Assembly: GCA_023423275.1 (NCBI GenBank)
Contig: JAFAFW010000065.1
Location: 1 to 64,000 of the forward strand
From: Pseudomonadota bacterium
GTDB taxonomy: Bacteria; Pseudomonadota; Alphaproteobacteria; Rhizobiales; Hyphomicrobiaceae
Reading direction: 5' to 3'
DNA: 64,000 nucleotides
How positions within the stretch are numbered: position 1 is the first letter of the stretch; the number at the start of each line of letters is the position of its first letter. Of the stretch, positions 26,709 to 34,831 are shown piece by piece. The position numbers and the translations under genes are program-made. The notes below the pieces were generated by a model. The model made no database searches. It was not told the origin of the DNA and worked only from the letters and a program-made list of their open reading frames with translations.

Positions 26709-27035
26709 ATGGTTCTGCGTAGCACAAATCCAGATCGACGGAAGAGGAGGTCTCGGCAGCTCACCCTGGTTCTGCTTAGCTGCCTTATGTTGCAGGCCTA
26801 CTTCATCCATCACACGATCACGGGCAAACACGGTTTCGAGGCGCGATCGCGGTTAGTCGAGCGCTCCAAAGTGCTGGAGCGCGAGGTGGCCGGTCTCGAA
26901 ACCGTGCGCGCCGTGCTTCAGCGCGACGTCCTCTTGCTCCGTCCGGACCGTCCGCATCCCGATCTCGTCGAGGAAGTCGCCATTGGGGTTCTGGGCATGG
27001 CCCGCCCCGGGGATGTCGTGATCCTGCGTCCGTAG
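26709..27035 (+). CDS. Septum formation initiator (FtsB/DivIC) family protein
   Basis: The 108-residue protein has a short basic N-terminus, one transmembrane helix (LTLVLLSCLMLQAYFI) and a coiled-coil region (LVERSKVLEREVAGLETVRAVL). This is the architecture of FtsB-like divisome proteins. In Rhizobiales such a gene lies between eno and pdhA, and that context fits here. The ribosome site before the ATG at 26709 is weak (GGCGAG). It is likely a cell-division protein of the inner membrane. Confidence 0.85.
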   Translation: MVLRSTNPDRRKRRSRQLTLVLLSCLMLQAYFIHHTITGKHGFEARSRLVERSKVLEREVAGLETVRAVLQRDVLLLRPDRPHPDLVEEVAIGVLGMARPGDVVILRP

Positions 27036-27253
27036 ACCGGACGCTTTAGATCAATTGTTCCATCGATGGCCTGGATCTAATCCGTGGGGCGTGGTTTGCT
27101 GCGCTGCACACAGAGTTTTGCCCGTATATTCGGCCTTTGAGCGACCTCTGAAACGGTATGGAAGATGGGCGCCGAAGCTCTGGCAAAGGCCAGGGTGCTC
27201 GTGTAGTTTGCTGGCCAAATCGGATGCAGCATCCATCTTTCAGAGGAGGCCTT

Positions 27254-28336
27254 ATGGCGCCTGCGGATGTAACGCGGGGTTCAACCAGCGTCAAAACGAC
27301 CGGCAGCCAGCCACCCGTCAACGGGGCCGGCGGTCAGGGACGGAAGTCGGGAGGAAATGCGGGCGTCGCGGTCGAGGAGTTTTCCCGCGATGAAGAACTG
27401 CTCGCCTATCGCGAGATGCTTCTGATCCGCCGTTTTGAGGAGAAGGCGGGGCAGCTCTACGGCATGGGTTTCATCGGCGGCTTCTGCCATCTCTATATCG
27501 GTCAGGAAGCGGTCGTCGTCGGTCTGCAGATGGCGGGCAAGACCGGTGATCAGGTTATTACAACCTATCGCGATCATGGGCACATGCTGGCCACCGGCAT
27601 GGACCCCAACGGCGTGATGGCCGAGTTGACCGGCCGCCGCGGAGGCTACTCCAAGGGCAAGGGTGGCTCGATGCACATGTTCTCCGTGGAAAAGCAATTT
27701 TTCGGCGGACACGGCATCGTTGGCGCCAACGTGCCACTTGGGGCAGGTCTGGCGTTTGCCAACAAGTATCGCGGCAACGACCATGTGACATTCTGCTATT
27801 TCGGTGACGGTGCAGCCAACCAGGGCCAGGTCTACGAGACCTTCAACATGGCCAAGCTGTGGATGCTGCCCATCATCTTCGTCATCGAGAACAACAAGTA
27901 CGCGATGGGCACGTCGGTCGAGCGTTCGGCGGCGACCACGGACTTCTCGCAGCGCGGCCGTTCGTTCGACATTCCCGGCGAGCAGGTCGACGGCATGGAT
28001 GTCCGGGCGGTGAAGGCGGCCGGTGAGCGTGCGGTCAAGCGCGCCCGCGAAGGCGGTGGTCCCTACATTCTCGAAATGCTGACGTATCGCTATCGCGGCC
28101 ACTCGATGTCCGATCCCGCCAAGTACCGGACGCGCGAGGAAGTCGACAAAGTCCGCGAGGAGCGCGATCCGATCGAGCGCGTGCGCGCCCGTCTGCTGGA
28201 GCGCAAGTTTGCGACCGAGGAGGAGATGAAGGCGATCGACGCCAAAATCCGGGCGACCGTGAATGCTTCCGCGGAGTTTGCACAGAACGATCCGGAACCC
28301 GATCCCGCCGAGTTGTGGACGGATGTTCTCCGATGA
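27254..28336 (+). CDS. pdhA: Pyruvate dehydrogenase E1 component, alpha subunit
   Basis: The 360-residue TPP-binding subunit of pyruvate dehydrogenase decarboxylates pyruvate together with PdhB. The TPP motif is visible as GDGAANQGQVYETFNMAKLW...ENN. YRYRGHSMSDPAKYRT is the phosphorylation-loop-like segment found in E1-alpha proteins. The first 35 residues form a low-complexity alphaproteobacterial extension. The ATG at 27254 is preceded by GAGGAGG. It is the first gene of the PDH cluster; the 218 bases upstream probably hold its promoter. Confidence 0.96.
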   Translation: MAPADVTRGSTSVKTTGSQPPVNGAGGQGRKSGGNAGVAVEEFSRDEELLAYREMLLIRRFEEKAGQLYGMGFIGGFCHLYIGQEAVVVGLQMAGKTGDQVITTYRDHGHMLATGMDPNGVMAELTGRRGGYSKGKGGSMHMFSVEKQFFGGHGIVGANVPLGAGLAFANKYRGNDHVTFCYFGDGAANQGQVYETFNMAKLWMLPIIFVIENNKYAMGTSVERSAATTDFSQRGRSFDIPGEQVDGMDVRAVKAAGERAVKRAREGGGPYILEMLTYRYRGHSMSDPAKYRTREEVDKVREERDPIERVRARLLERKFATEEEMKAIDAKIRATVNASAEFAQNDPEPDPAELWTDVLR

Positions 28337-28450
28337 AACATACGGGCGGCGACCGACGTGACGCCGCTCGTTCCTTTTCCTGGCCGTCTTCCCGCTTGCG
28401 GGAGATGGAGCGCCCAGTAGCCCGTTTAGGACCCGAGAGATCCCCCCGAA

Positions 28451-29830
28451 ATGCCAACCCAGATCCTGATGCCTGCGCTCAGCCCGACGATGGAGGAGGG
28501 CAAGCTCGCCAAGTGGCTCGTCAAAGAAGGCGACGAGGTCAAATCCGGAATGGTGATTGCCGAGATCGAAACCGACAAGGCCACCATGGAAGTGGAAGCG
28601 GTCGATGAAGGTAAGCTCGGTCAAATCCTGATCCCGGAAGGGACGGAGAACGTCAAGGTCAATACGCCGATCGCCGTCATTCTGGCCGATGGCGAAGCTC
28701 CGGGCACCGTACCTGCGGCCCCGCAGCCGAAGACGCAGGAAAACAAGCCGGCGCCCGCCGCAGCCAAACCCGCCGAGAAGGCTGAGAAAGCGCCACCGCC
28801 GCCGGCCGCTGCCGTGACGGTCGCCCCGGAAATCGCTCCCGGCACGGAGATGGTGACGCAGACGATGCGCGAAGCGTTGCGCGACGCGATGGCCGAGGAA
28901 ATGCGCCGCGATCCCGACGTCTTCCTCATGGGCGAAGAGGTTGCGCAATATCAGGGCGCCTACAAGGTGAGCCAGGGGCTGCTCGACGAGTTTGGCGACA
29001 GGCGCGTCATCGACACGCCGATCACGGAGCAGGGCTTTGCGGGCATCGGTGTCGGTGCCGCGATGGCGGGCCTCAAGCCGATCGTCGAATTCATGACCTG
29101 GAACTTCGCCATGCAGGCGATCGATCAGATCATCAACTCGGCCGCGAAGACGCTGTATATGTCGGGTGGACAGATGGGCAGCCCGATGGTGTTTCGCGGG
29201 CCGAATGGAGCTGCGGCCCGTGTCGCCGCGCAGCACAGCCAGGATTACTCGTCCTGGTACGCGCATATCCCGGGATTGAAGGTGGTCGCGCCGTCCAATC
29301 CGGCCGATGCCAAAGGCCTTCTGAAAAGCGCCATCCGCGATCCGAACCCGGTTCTCGTTCTCGAAAACGAGATCCTCTACGGCGCGTCCGGCCCTGTGCC
29401 GAAGGTCGAGGACTGGCTGGTGCCGATCGGCAAGGCCCGCATCGCGCGTCCCGGCAAGGACGTTACCATCGTGTCGTGGTCGCGTGGCATGGTCTACGCG
29501 CTCGACGCTGCGGAACGGCTGGCTCAGGATGGGATCGAGGCTGAGGTGATTGATCTGAGGTCGATCCGGCCGTTGGATATCGAAACCGTGCTGGAGTCCG
29601 TCCGTAAGACCAACCGGATCGTCACGGTGGAGGAATCCTGGCCGGTGTGCTCGGTCGGGTCGGAGATCTGCGCGCAAGTTGCGATCCAGGCGTTCGATTA
29701 TCTCGATGCGCCGCCCGCCAAGGTCTCTGGAGCCGACGTTCCGATGCCATACGCCGCCAACCTCGAACGTCTGGCGCTTCCACACGCCGAGCAGGTCGTC
29801 GAAGCGGCGAAGAGTGTGCTTTACGCCTGA
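28451..29830 (+). CDS. pdhB: Pyruvate dehydrogenase E1 component, beta subunit with N-terminal lipoyl domain
   Basis: The 459-residue subunit has an N-terminal lipoyl domain (lipoyl lysine in ETDKATMEVE) and an alanine/proline linker (residues about 85-130). The E1-beta transketolase domain follows, with EEVAQYQGAYKVSQGL and PIVEFMTWNFAMQAIDQI. A lipoyl domain on E1-beta is established for alphaproteobacteria such as Rhizobium. Its first 28 residues are almost identical to those of PdhC. It lies 114 bases after pdhA. Confidence 0.95.
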   Translation: MPTQILMPALSPTMEEGKLAKWLVKEGDEVKSGMVIAEIETDKATMEVEAVDEGKLGQILIPEGTENVKVNTPIAVILADGEAPGTVPAAPQPKTQENKPAPAAAKPAEKAEKAPPPPAAAVTVAPEIAPGTEMVTQTMREALRDAMAEEMRRDPDVFLMGEEVAQYQGAYKVSQGLLDEFGDRRVIDTPITEQGFAGIGVGAAMAGLKPIVEFMTWNFAMQAIDQIINSAAKTLYMSGGQMGSPMVFRGPNGAAARVAAQHSQDYSSWYAHIPGLKVVAPSNPADAKGLLKSAIRDPNPVLVLENEILYGASGPVPKVEDWLVPIGKARIARPGKDVTIVSWSRGMVYALDAAERLAQDGIEAEVIDLRSIRPLDIETVLESVRKTNRIVTVEESWPVCSVGSEICAQVAIQAFDYLDAPPAKVSGADVPMPYAANLERLALPHAEQVVEAAKSVLYA

Positions 29831-29838
29831 GGTGGCGC

Positions 29839-30288
29839 ATGCCGACACCCGCGTACCGCTATTCTGGAGGGTGCCATTGCGGCGCCGTGACGGTGGTGCT
29901 CGAGCTGTCGCGCCCGGCCGGTGATTTTCGGCTGCGCGCGTGCCAGTGCGGGTTCTGCCGTCCACGCGGGACGCGGACGATTTCCGACAACGCGGGGCAC
30001 GCCGAGATCACGCTGGCCTCGGCTGAAGCCGTCAATCGCTACAGATTCGGCTTGAAGCTCGCCGATTACCTGGTGTGTGCGAGGTGCGGGACCTATGTCG
30101 GCGCGGTGCAGGACGATCCTGATATGTCGATTGCGGTGATCAATGTCGCGGGCTTGGCGATCCCGGAGTTTGCAGGCCGCGATGCCGATCCGGTAACTTA
30201 TGCTGGTGAGACGGCTCAGGCGCGCCGCAGCAGGCGGCGTTCCTACTGGATGCCGGTGAGGGTCAAGGTATCGGGGACTGCGGCATGA
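29839..30288 (+). CDS. GFA (DUF636) family protein within the PDH cluster
   Basis: The 149-residue zinc protein has GGCHCGAVTVVLEL, CQCGFCRPRGTRTI and VCARCGTYVGA, the cysteine motifs of the family. No enzymatic activity is proven for most such proteins. GAGGTGGCGC precedes the ATG at 29839, only 8 bases after pdhB. The stop overlaps the next start as ATGA. It is therefore an embedded member of the pdh transcript. Confidence 0.85.
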   Translation: MPTPAYRYSGGCHCGAVTVVLELSRPAGDFRLRACQCGFCRPRGTRTISDNAGHAEITLASAEAVNRYRFGLKLADYLVCARCGTYVGAVQDDPDMSIAVINVAGLAIPEFAGRDADPVTYAGETAQARRSRRRSYWMPVRVKVSGTAA

Positions 30289-30803
30289 ACGAGTCGGAAA
30301 TCCTCCAAGGCCTGTTCGAAGCGATCCAGGCTGTGCTGACTATTTTCTCGATGTTCTTCACGATGGTGTCGGCCTATCTCGCCGCGTTGTATCTGTTCCT
30401 CTACCGGGCGCCGCTGGCCCTGCGCTTCATGGCGTTCGTGCTGTTGTCCATCGGCTTGATGTTCCTCGGTGGAACGGCAGCCGTCGTCCAAACCATGCAG
30501 AACAGCTTGTTCGCGACATGGGACAAGCTGCCCAATCCCTCATTTGCGCTGGCGCCGCTGCGCAATCCGTTGCCGATTGAAGTGGCGCAGATGCTGCCGT
30601 TTTCGCAGCAGGAGCTCGGTGTCGGCATCGGCTGGACCGTGGCGCTCGCTGTGTATGTCGCTCTTGCCTACATGACGTTCATTTACCGCTGGCCGCACGC
30701 GGCCGAAGAGAAGAAGGGGGCCGCTGCCCATGCCCGTCCAGATTTTGATGCCCGCACTGTCGCCGACCATGGAGGAGGGCAAGCTCGCGAAGTGGCTCGT
30801 TAA
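30285..30803 (+). CDS. Small membrane protein overlapping pdhC, unknown function
   Basis: The 172-residue protein has three hydrophobic helices (VLTIFSMFFTMVSAYLAALYLFL, FMAFVLLSIGLMFLG and VALAVYVALAYMTFIY). The last 24 codons run through the start of pdhC in another frame (74-base overlap). It begins with ATGA overlap of the GFA gene. I do not recognise a family. The C-terminal part after residue 148 is probably an unselected or weakly conserved tail. The function is unknown. Confidence 0.65.
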   Translation: MNESEILQGLFEAIQAVLTIFSMFFTMVSAYLAALYLFLYRAPLALRFMAFVLLSIGLMFLGGTAAVVQTMQNSLFATWDKLPNPSFALAPLRNPLPIEVAQMLPFSQQELGVGIGWTVALAVYVALAYMTFIYRWPHAAEEKKGAAAHARPDFDARTVADHGGGQAREVAR

Positions 30804-32109
30804 GGAGGGGGATAAGATCACCTCCGGAAAGGTCGTCGCCGAGATCGAGACCGACAAGGCGACGATGGAAGTCGAGGCCATCGACGAGGGCACGGTTGCC
30901 AAGATCCTGGTTGCGGAAGGCACCGAGGGCGTGAAGGTCAATACGCCGATCGCGGTGATCGCCGCTGAGGGGGAGGACGTCAAAGCCGCCGCCAGCAGTG
31001 CCGGTTCCGCCCCGGCCAAGGCACCCGAGACGGAAGCGCCGAAAGCCGCCGCGTCCACCCCGGCTGCAGCACCGGCGGCTCAAGCCGCCGCTCCGAAGGC
31101 TGCTCCACCGCCGCCTGCTGCACCTGCGGAAAAGGAGGTTGCGGCTCCGAAGAGCAATGGACACGCCGAGCGCGTGTTTGCATCTCCATTGGCGCGCCGC
31201 CTGGCGAGCGAAGCGGGGATTGACGTTGCGGCGGTCGCGGGCTCCGGTCCGCATGGTCGCGTCGTGAAGCGCGACGTCGAGGAGGCAAAAGCGTCCGGCA
31301 CAGCGAAGGCGGGGACGGCTCTTGCGACGCGCGGCGCGACAGCGCCACAACCGTCCGTCGCCGCTCTCCAGCCGATGGCCGACGACAAGGTGCTCGCGCT
31401 CTACGACAAGACGTCCTATGAGGTCGTGCCGCACGATGGGATGCGCAAGGTGATCGCGCAGCGCCTGACGCAGGCGAAGCAGACGATCCCCCACTTCTAC
31501 CTCAGCATGGATTGCCGCCTCGACGAATTGCTGCGCGCCCGCGAGCGGATCAACATGACATCCCCGAAGGAAGGTCCGCGCGCCTTCAAGCTGTCGGTCA
31601 ATGACTTCGTGATCAAGGCGCTTGCGTTGGCTTTGCAGCAGGTTCCGGCTGCGAATGCCACGTGGACCGAACAGGGTATGCTGCGCCACAAGTATTCCGA
31701 CGTCGGCGTCGCGGTGGCGATCGAAGGCGGCCTGTTCACGCCGGTGATCCGCCAGGCGGAGATCAAGTCGCTTTCCGAAATCTCCAACGAGATGAAGGAT
31801 CTGGCTGCGCGTGCACGCAAGCGGCGCCTCGCGCCGCATGAGTATCAGGGCGGCACGACGTCGATTTCCAACCTCGGCATGTATGGCGTGACGTCATTTG
31901 ATGCGGTGATCAATCCGCCACACGCGTCGATCCTTGCAGTGGGCGCTGGGGAAAAGAAGCCGATTGTGGTGGGCGACAAAGTGGAGATCGCTACAATTAT
32001 GAGCTGCACGCTGTCGTGCGATCACCGCGTGATCGACGGTGCGCTCGGCGCCGAGTTGCTGGCTGCATTCCGGTCCCTCATAGAGGACCCTGTAAGGATG
32101 CTGGTATGA
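30730..32109 (+). CDS. pdhC: Pyruvate dehydrogenase E2, dihydrolipoyllysine acetyltransferase
   Basis: The 459-residue enzyme carries one lipoyl domain (lipoyl lysine in ETDKATMEVE), a long alanine/proline linker and a peripheral-subunit-binding domain (ASPLARRLASEAGIDV). The acetyltransferase core contains the catalytic DHRVIDGALGAELLAAF. It transfers acetyl groups to CoA. AAGAAGGGGG precedes the start inside the upstream overlapping frame. The stop overlaps the next gene as ATGA. Confidence 0.96.
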   Translation: MPVQILMPALSPTMEEGKLAKWLVKEGDKITSGKVVAEIETDKATMEVEAIDEGTVAKILVAEGTEGVKVNTPIAVIAAEGEDVKAAASSAGSAPAKAPETEAPKAAASTPAAAPAAQAAAPKAAPPPPAAPAEKEVAAPKSNGHAERVFASPLARRLASEAGIDVAAVAGSGPHGRVVKRDVEEAKASGTAKAGTALATRGATAPQPSVAALQPMADDKVLALYDKTSYEVVPHDGMRKVIAQRLTQAKQTIPHFYLSMDCRLDELLRARERINMTSPKEGPRAFKLSVNDFVIKALALALQQVPAANATWTEQGMLRHKYSDVGVAVAIEGGLFTPVIRQAEIKSLSEISNEMKDLAARARKRRLAPHEYQGGTTSISNLGMYGVTSFDAVINPPHASILAVGAGEKKPIVVGDKVEIATIMSCTLSCDHRVIDGALGAELLAAFRSLIEDPVRMLV

Positions 32110-32870
32110 ACACCGCTGTCGCCGAAGCGAGCGTTACCACGTCGTCCGCCCCCAGCCTGATTGCGCTGGATCGTCCGACGTTCGTAGCCGCCTTGGCGAC
32201 AATTCTGTTCACGGTTGGCGCCGGGATGGCGATTGGGATGCTGCCGGCGTCTGGCCCGATGGCCGGCGCGCTCGATGCCGTCAAGAACCTGACGTACGTC
32301 CTGTCCATCCCGGTATTCGATGTGGCGCGGCGGTTGCTGTTGCGCCGTCAGGTCAACCGGACACATGTGCAGGCTGTCACCGGCAGCCGCAACATCTTCT
32401 TCGTGGTGTTTGTCAGTGCCCTGCTGCTGTTTGTGATCACCGAAGTGTTCAGCTTCCTGATCGGCTACGGCATGGGCTACATCTGCAGCTCGATCGCGGC
32501 GGCGGCATCGAACGTCAACGCCGGTCAGTGTTTCCAGGGCAGCGTCAACGTCATGAGCGCTGTTATCGTGCTGCCGATCATGCTGGTAATCGGGCTCGCG
32601 TGCGGGTGGATCTGGTTCAAGCTGTTGCGCGGTCGGTTCTGGCTGTCCTTGGCGATGTGCGCGGCCCTGATCGCAGTGCTGTTCACGATCGACCTGGTAT
32701 GGGCCCTTCGGAATCTCGATCACGAAATACTGACACCGATGATCGAGCAGATCCGCAATCTCGGGCTGGCCACGCAGATCGGCAAGCAGGTGATTGTTCT
32801 TGGTGTGGCGATCACGGTTGGATACGGTCTCGCGCTGTTCTGGTCGCGGATTGTCCGCTTGATCGGCTGA
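32106..32870 (+). CDS. Conserved multi-pass membrane protein after pdhC
   Basis: The 254-residue protein has about five transmembrane segments and a short cytosolic N-terminus. It is coupled to pdhC by an ATGA overlap. No known domain is visible. It may be structural or a transporter-like protein, but sequence alone gives no role. The next 268 bases contain no gene except a weak CTCAC...GTGAG hairpin near 32910. Confidence 0.7.
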   Translation: MNTAVAEASVTTSSAPSLIALDRPTFVAALATILFTVGAGMAIGMLPASGPMAGALDAVKNLTYVLSIPVFDVARRLLLRRQVNRTHVQAVTGSRNIFFVVFVSALLLFVITEVFSFLIGYGMGYICSSIAAAASNVNAGQCFQGSVNVMSAVIVLPIMLVIGLACGWIWFKLLRGRFWLSLAMCAALIAVLFTIDLVWALRNLDHEILTPMIEQIRNLGLATQIGKQVIVLGVAITVGYGLALFWSRIVRLIG

Positions 32871-33138
32871 CCTTGCGCGCGCTTCACGGGCGCATCTTAT
32901 CTCACATTTTCGCGTGAGTTTTATGAGCGGATATTGCAGCGCTCATGGGTCTTCTTGTGTCAACTCAGACACTTGAAGGAGATCTCCACAGGCAAACGGC
33001 TTTCTCAGCATAGTGACTGTCGGTAAGTCCGGCGCAGAGCTTGTGACGGCTGCATGTGCCGCCTAAGCAGAGTCGCGGAGATTCGATTCCGGTGTGCTGC
33101 GTCATCGCACATGGACACTCATTCTGGGGTATTTGACC

Positions 33139-33570
33139 ATGTTTAGACTGCTTCGCGCGCCTGTACCCGTGCTGGTCGGCGCACTGCTGCTCGCGGGCTG
33201 CTCGAGTGACGGTGCCTTGCTCGGGGGCATCACGACGGCCTCTATTCCTGAACAGCCGAAGGTCGATCCGGTCTGCGTCACGTTGACGACGCAGATCGAA
33301 GGGCTGCGGAAGGACGGAGTCGCCGACAAGGTCGAGAAGGCCGCCGCCAAGAAATATCGGATGAAGCCGGCTGATCTCGCCAAGGCCAATGAGCTCAATA
33401 AGGCCAATGCCGATTATCAGGCGCGCTGTGGCCTGACGCCGACGACGCCAGCCACGACGACGGCTGCGGCAGCGCCGGCGGCAACACCGGCAGCGGCTCC
33501 GACGACCGTGGCCAACGCCGTGCCTGCGTCACAGCCGGCACCGATCATGCCGCAGGCTGATGGGCCCTGA
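33139..33570 (+). CDS. Small exported lipoprotein
   Basis: The 143-residue protein has a signal sequence with the lipobox LLAGC followed by SSDGALLGG. A helical middle (KVEKAAAKKYRMKPADLAKANELNKA) and an alanine/threonine/proline-rich tail complete it. It should be lipidated and face the periplasm. The role is unknown. A second lipoprotein lies at 34410 with a related Cys-Leu-Lys layout. The ATG at 33139 gives the shortest signal peptide. Confidence 0.75.
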   Translation: MFRLLRAPVPVLVGALLLAGCSSDGALLGGITTASIPEQPKVDPVCVTLTTQIEGLRKDGVADKVEKAAAKKYRMKPADLAKANELNKANADYQARCGLTPTTPATTTAAAAPAATPAAAPTTVANAVPASQPAPIMPQADGP

Positions 33571-33592
33571 GGGCCGTCAGGCGCGATGGTAT

Positions 33593-33621
33593 AAGCCGGG
33601 TTGCCATATGCTGCCCGGCTT
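33593..33621 (+). terminator. Hairpin after the small lipoprotein gene
   Basis: AAGCCGGG and CCCGGCTT pair perfectly over 8 bp with a 13-base loop, and TCAC follows. It overlaps the leader of the SGNH hydrolase gene, so it may be terminator or attenuator-like; no T run is present. Confidence 0.4.
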
Positions 33622-33642
33622 CACTTGCTGGGGATTGGGAGC

Positions 33643-34272
33643 GTGAAAAGCGTTCTGGTTTACGGGGATAGTCAAACCTGGGGGCGTCAGCCGGGCGTTC
33701 CAGACAGAATGCCTTACGACCGGCGCTGGACGACGATCATGGGTACGCGCCTGGGCGGGGACGTGCACATCGTCGTCGAAGCCCTCAATGGGCGGACGAC
33801 GTGCCGCGACGAGCCCTGGAAGCCATGGCGCAACGGTGCCGCGCATCTCGATATGATGCTGGCCTGTCACGCGCCGCTCGATCTCGTGATTATCGCGCTC
33901 GGCTGCAACGATCTGCAATGGCATCAACATCTCGGTGCCTATGAATCGATGCTCGGTGCGCAGGTGCTGCTGGAGAAGGTTCTCGGGTGGCACGGAGAAC
34001 CCGCCGGGCCTCCGCCGCGTGCCTTTCTGCTCGCGCCGCCGCGTATTACGGCTCCTGCAGGTCTGTTGGAGCAGAAATTCCGCGGGGCTCCGGAGAAAAC
34101 GGACGAGCAGCAGCGTTTGTACCGTGCGCTGGCGGATCAGCTTTCTGTGCCGTTCTATTCCATGGCAGAGGCCGCCGAGCCTAGTCCCATTGATGGGGTT
34201 CATCTCGACGAGGCCGGTCAGGAGAGACTGGGGCTGGCGATGTCCAAATTGATCGCCAACATCCTGCAGTGA
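33643..34272 (+). CDS. SGNH/GDSL-family hydrolase (arylesterase-like)
   Basis: The 209-residue enzyme has the four SGNH blocks: GDSQTWG with the nucleophile serine, GRTT with the oxyanion glycine, GCNDLQ with the Asn, and DGVHLDEAG with the Asp-His pair. Relatives hydrolyse short acyl or acetyl esters. It starts with GTG at 33643 after GGGATTGGGAGC. It has no signal peptide, so it is probably cytosolic. Confidence 0.88.
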   Translation: MKSVLVYGDSQTWGRQPGVPDRMPYDRRWTTIMGTRLGGDVHIVVEALNGRTTCRDEPWKPWRNGAAHLDMMLACHAPLDLVIIALGCNDLQWHQHLGAYESMLGAQVLLEKVLGWHGEPAGPPPRAFLLAPPRITAPAGLLEQKFRGAPEKTDEQQRLYRALADQLSVPFYSMAEAAEPSPIDGVHLDEAGQERLGLAMSKLIANILQ

Positions 34273-34409
34273 CGCCTTGTTCAGCAATGATTGCACGCAA
34301 GAAACAGTCATTGCCCGTTTCGTAGAGCGCGACCTCGCGGGGGGTTGCGGTTTCAATGCACCTGTGTTCAAGACGGCGACTGGTTTCATTCCGACGAAAG
34401 GAGGTCCTC

Positions 34410-34715
34410 TTGTTTCGTCGACCAGCGGTTCTCAGGGCTGCACGCTTGGCTGGATTGGCAGCCGTTTGTGTTCTGGCAGGGTGCGCGAGCGACGATGGCA
34501 ATCGTCGCAACGGCGATCCGGGCGCACGTGCGATGCCGTCGGGCTATAGCTGCCAAACCGTGCGCGCAGAGCTGAACCGCCTTGACGCCAAGGGTACGAG
34601 GGCCAAGGTTGAAGCCTCGACAAGCGGACAAAAGATGTCGCCACAAGCGCAAGCCGAAGTTGATCGCTACAACGAGCTGCTCAATTATTATCTTGGCGCG
34701 CGCTGCCACGTTTAG
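34410..34715 (+). CDS. Small exported lipoprotein, TTG start
   Basis: The 101-residue protein has a basic signal sequence ending in the lipobox VLAGC, then CASDDGNRRN and a charged, helical C-terminal half. The TTG at 34410 follows a very strong ribosome site (AAAGGAGG, 5 bases away), so this start is preferred over the ATG at 34356, which has none. It is a lipoprotein of unknown function. A hairpin AGCCCC...GGGGCT (34729-34749) follows. Confidence 0.7.
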   Translation: MFRRPAVLRAARLAGLAAVCVLAGCASDDGNRRNGDPGARAMPSGYSCQTVRAELNRLDAKGTRAKVEASTSGQKMSPQAQAEVDRYNELLNYYLGARCHV

Positions 34716-34831
34716 GTCGTTGGACCGAAGCCCCTTGGCAGAGGGGGCTACAATCCGCTTGAATGCATAGGCTCCGTTGCGCATGCGGCGGGGCCTTCAC
34801 TTTGGTCTTTCCCTCGAACCCAGGATTGGCA

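Noticed and set aside
27281..29965. Very long open frame on the minus strand (894 codons) opposite pdhA/pdhB
   Set aside because: It is the shadow of the GC-rich pdhA and pdhB codon pattern. The proteins on the plus strand match known families throughout, and the reverse frame has no recognisable domain.
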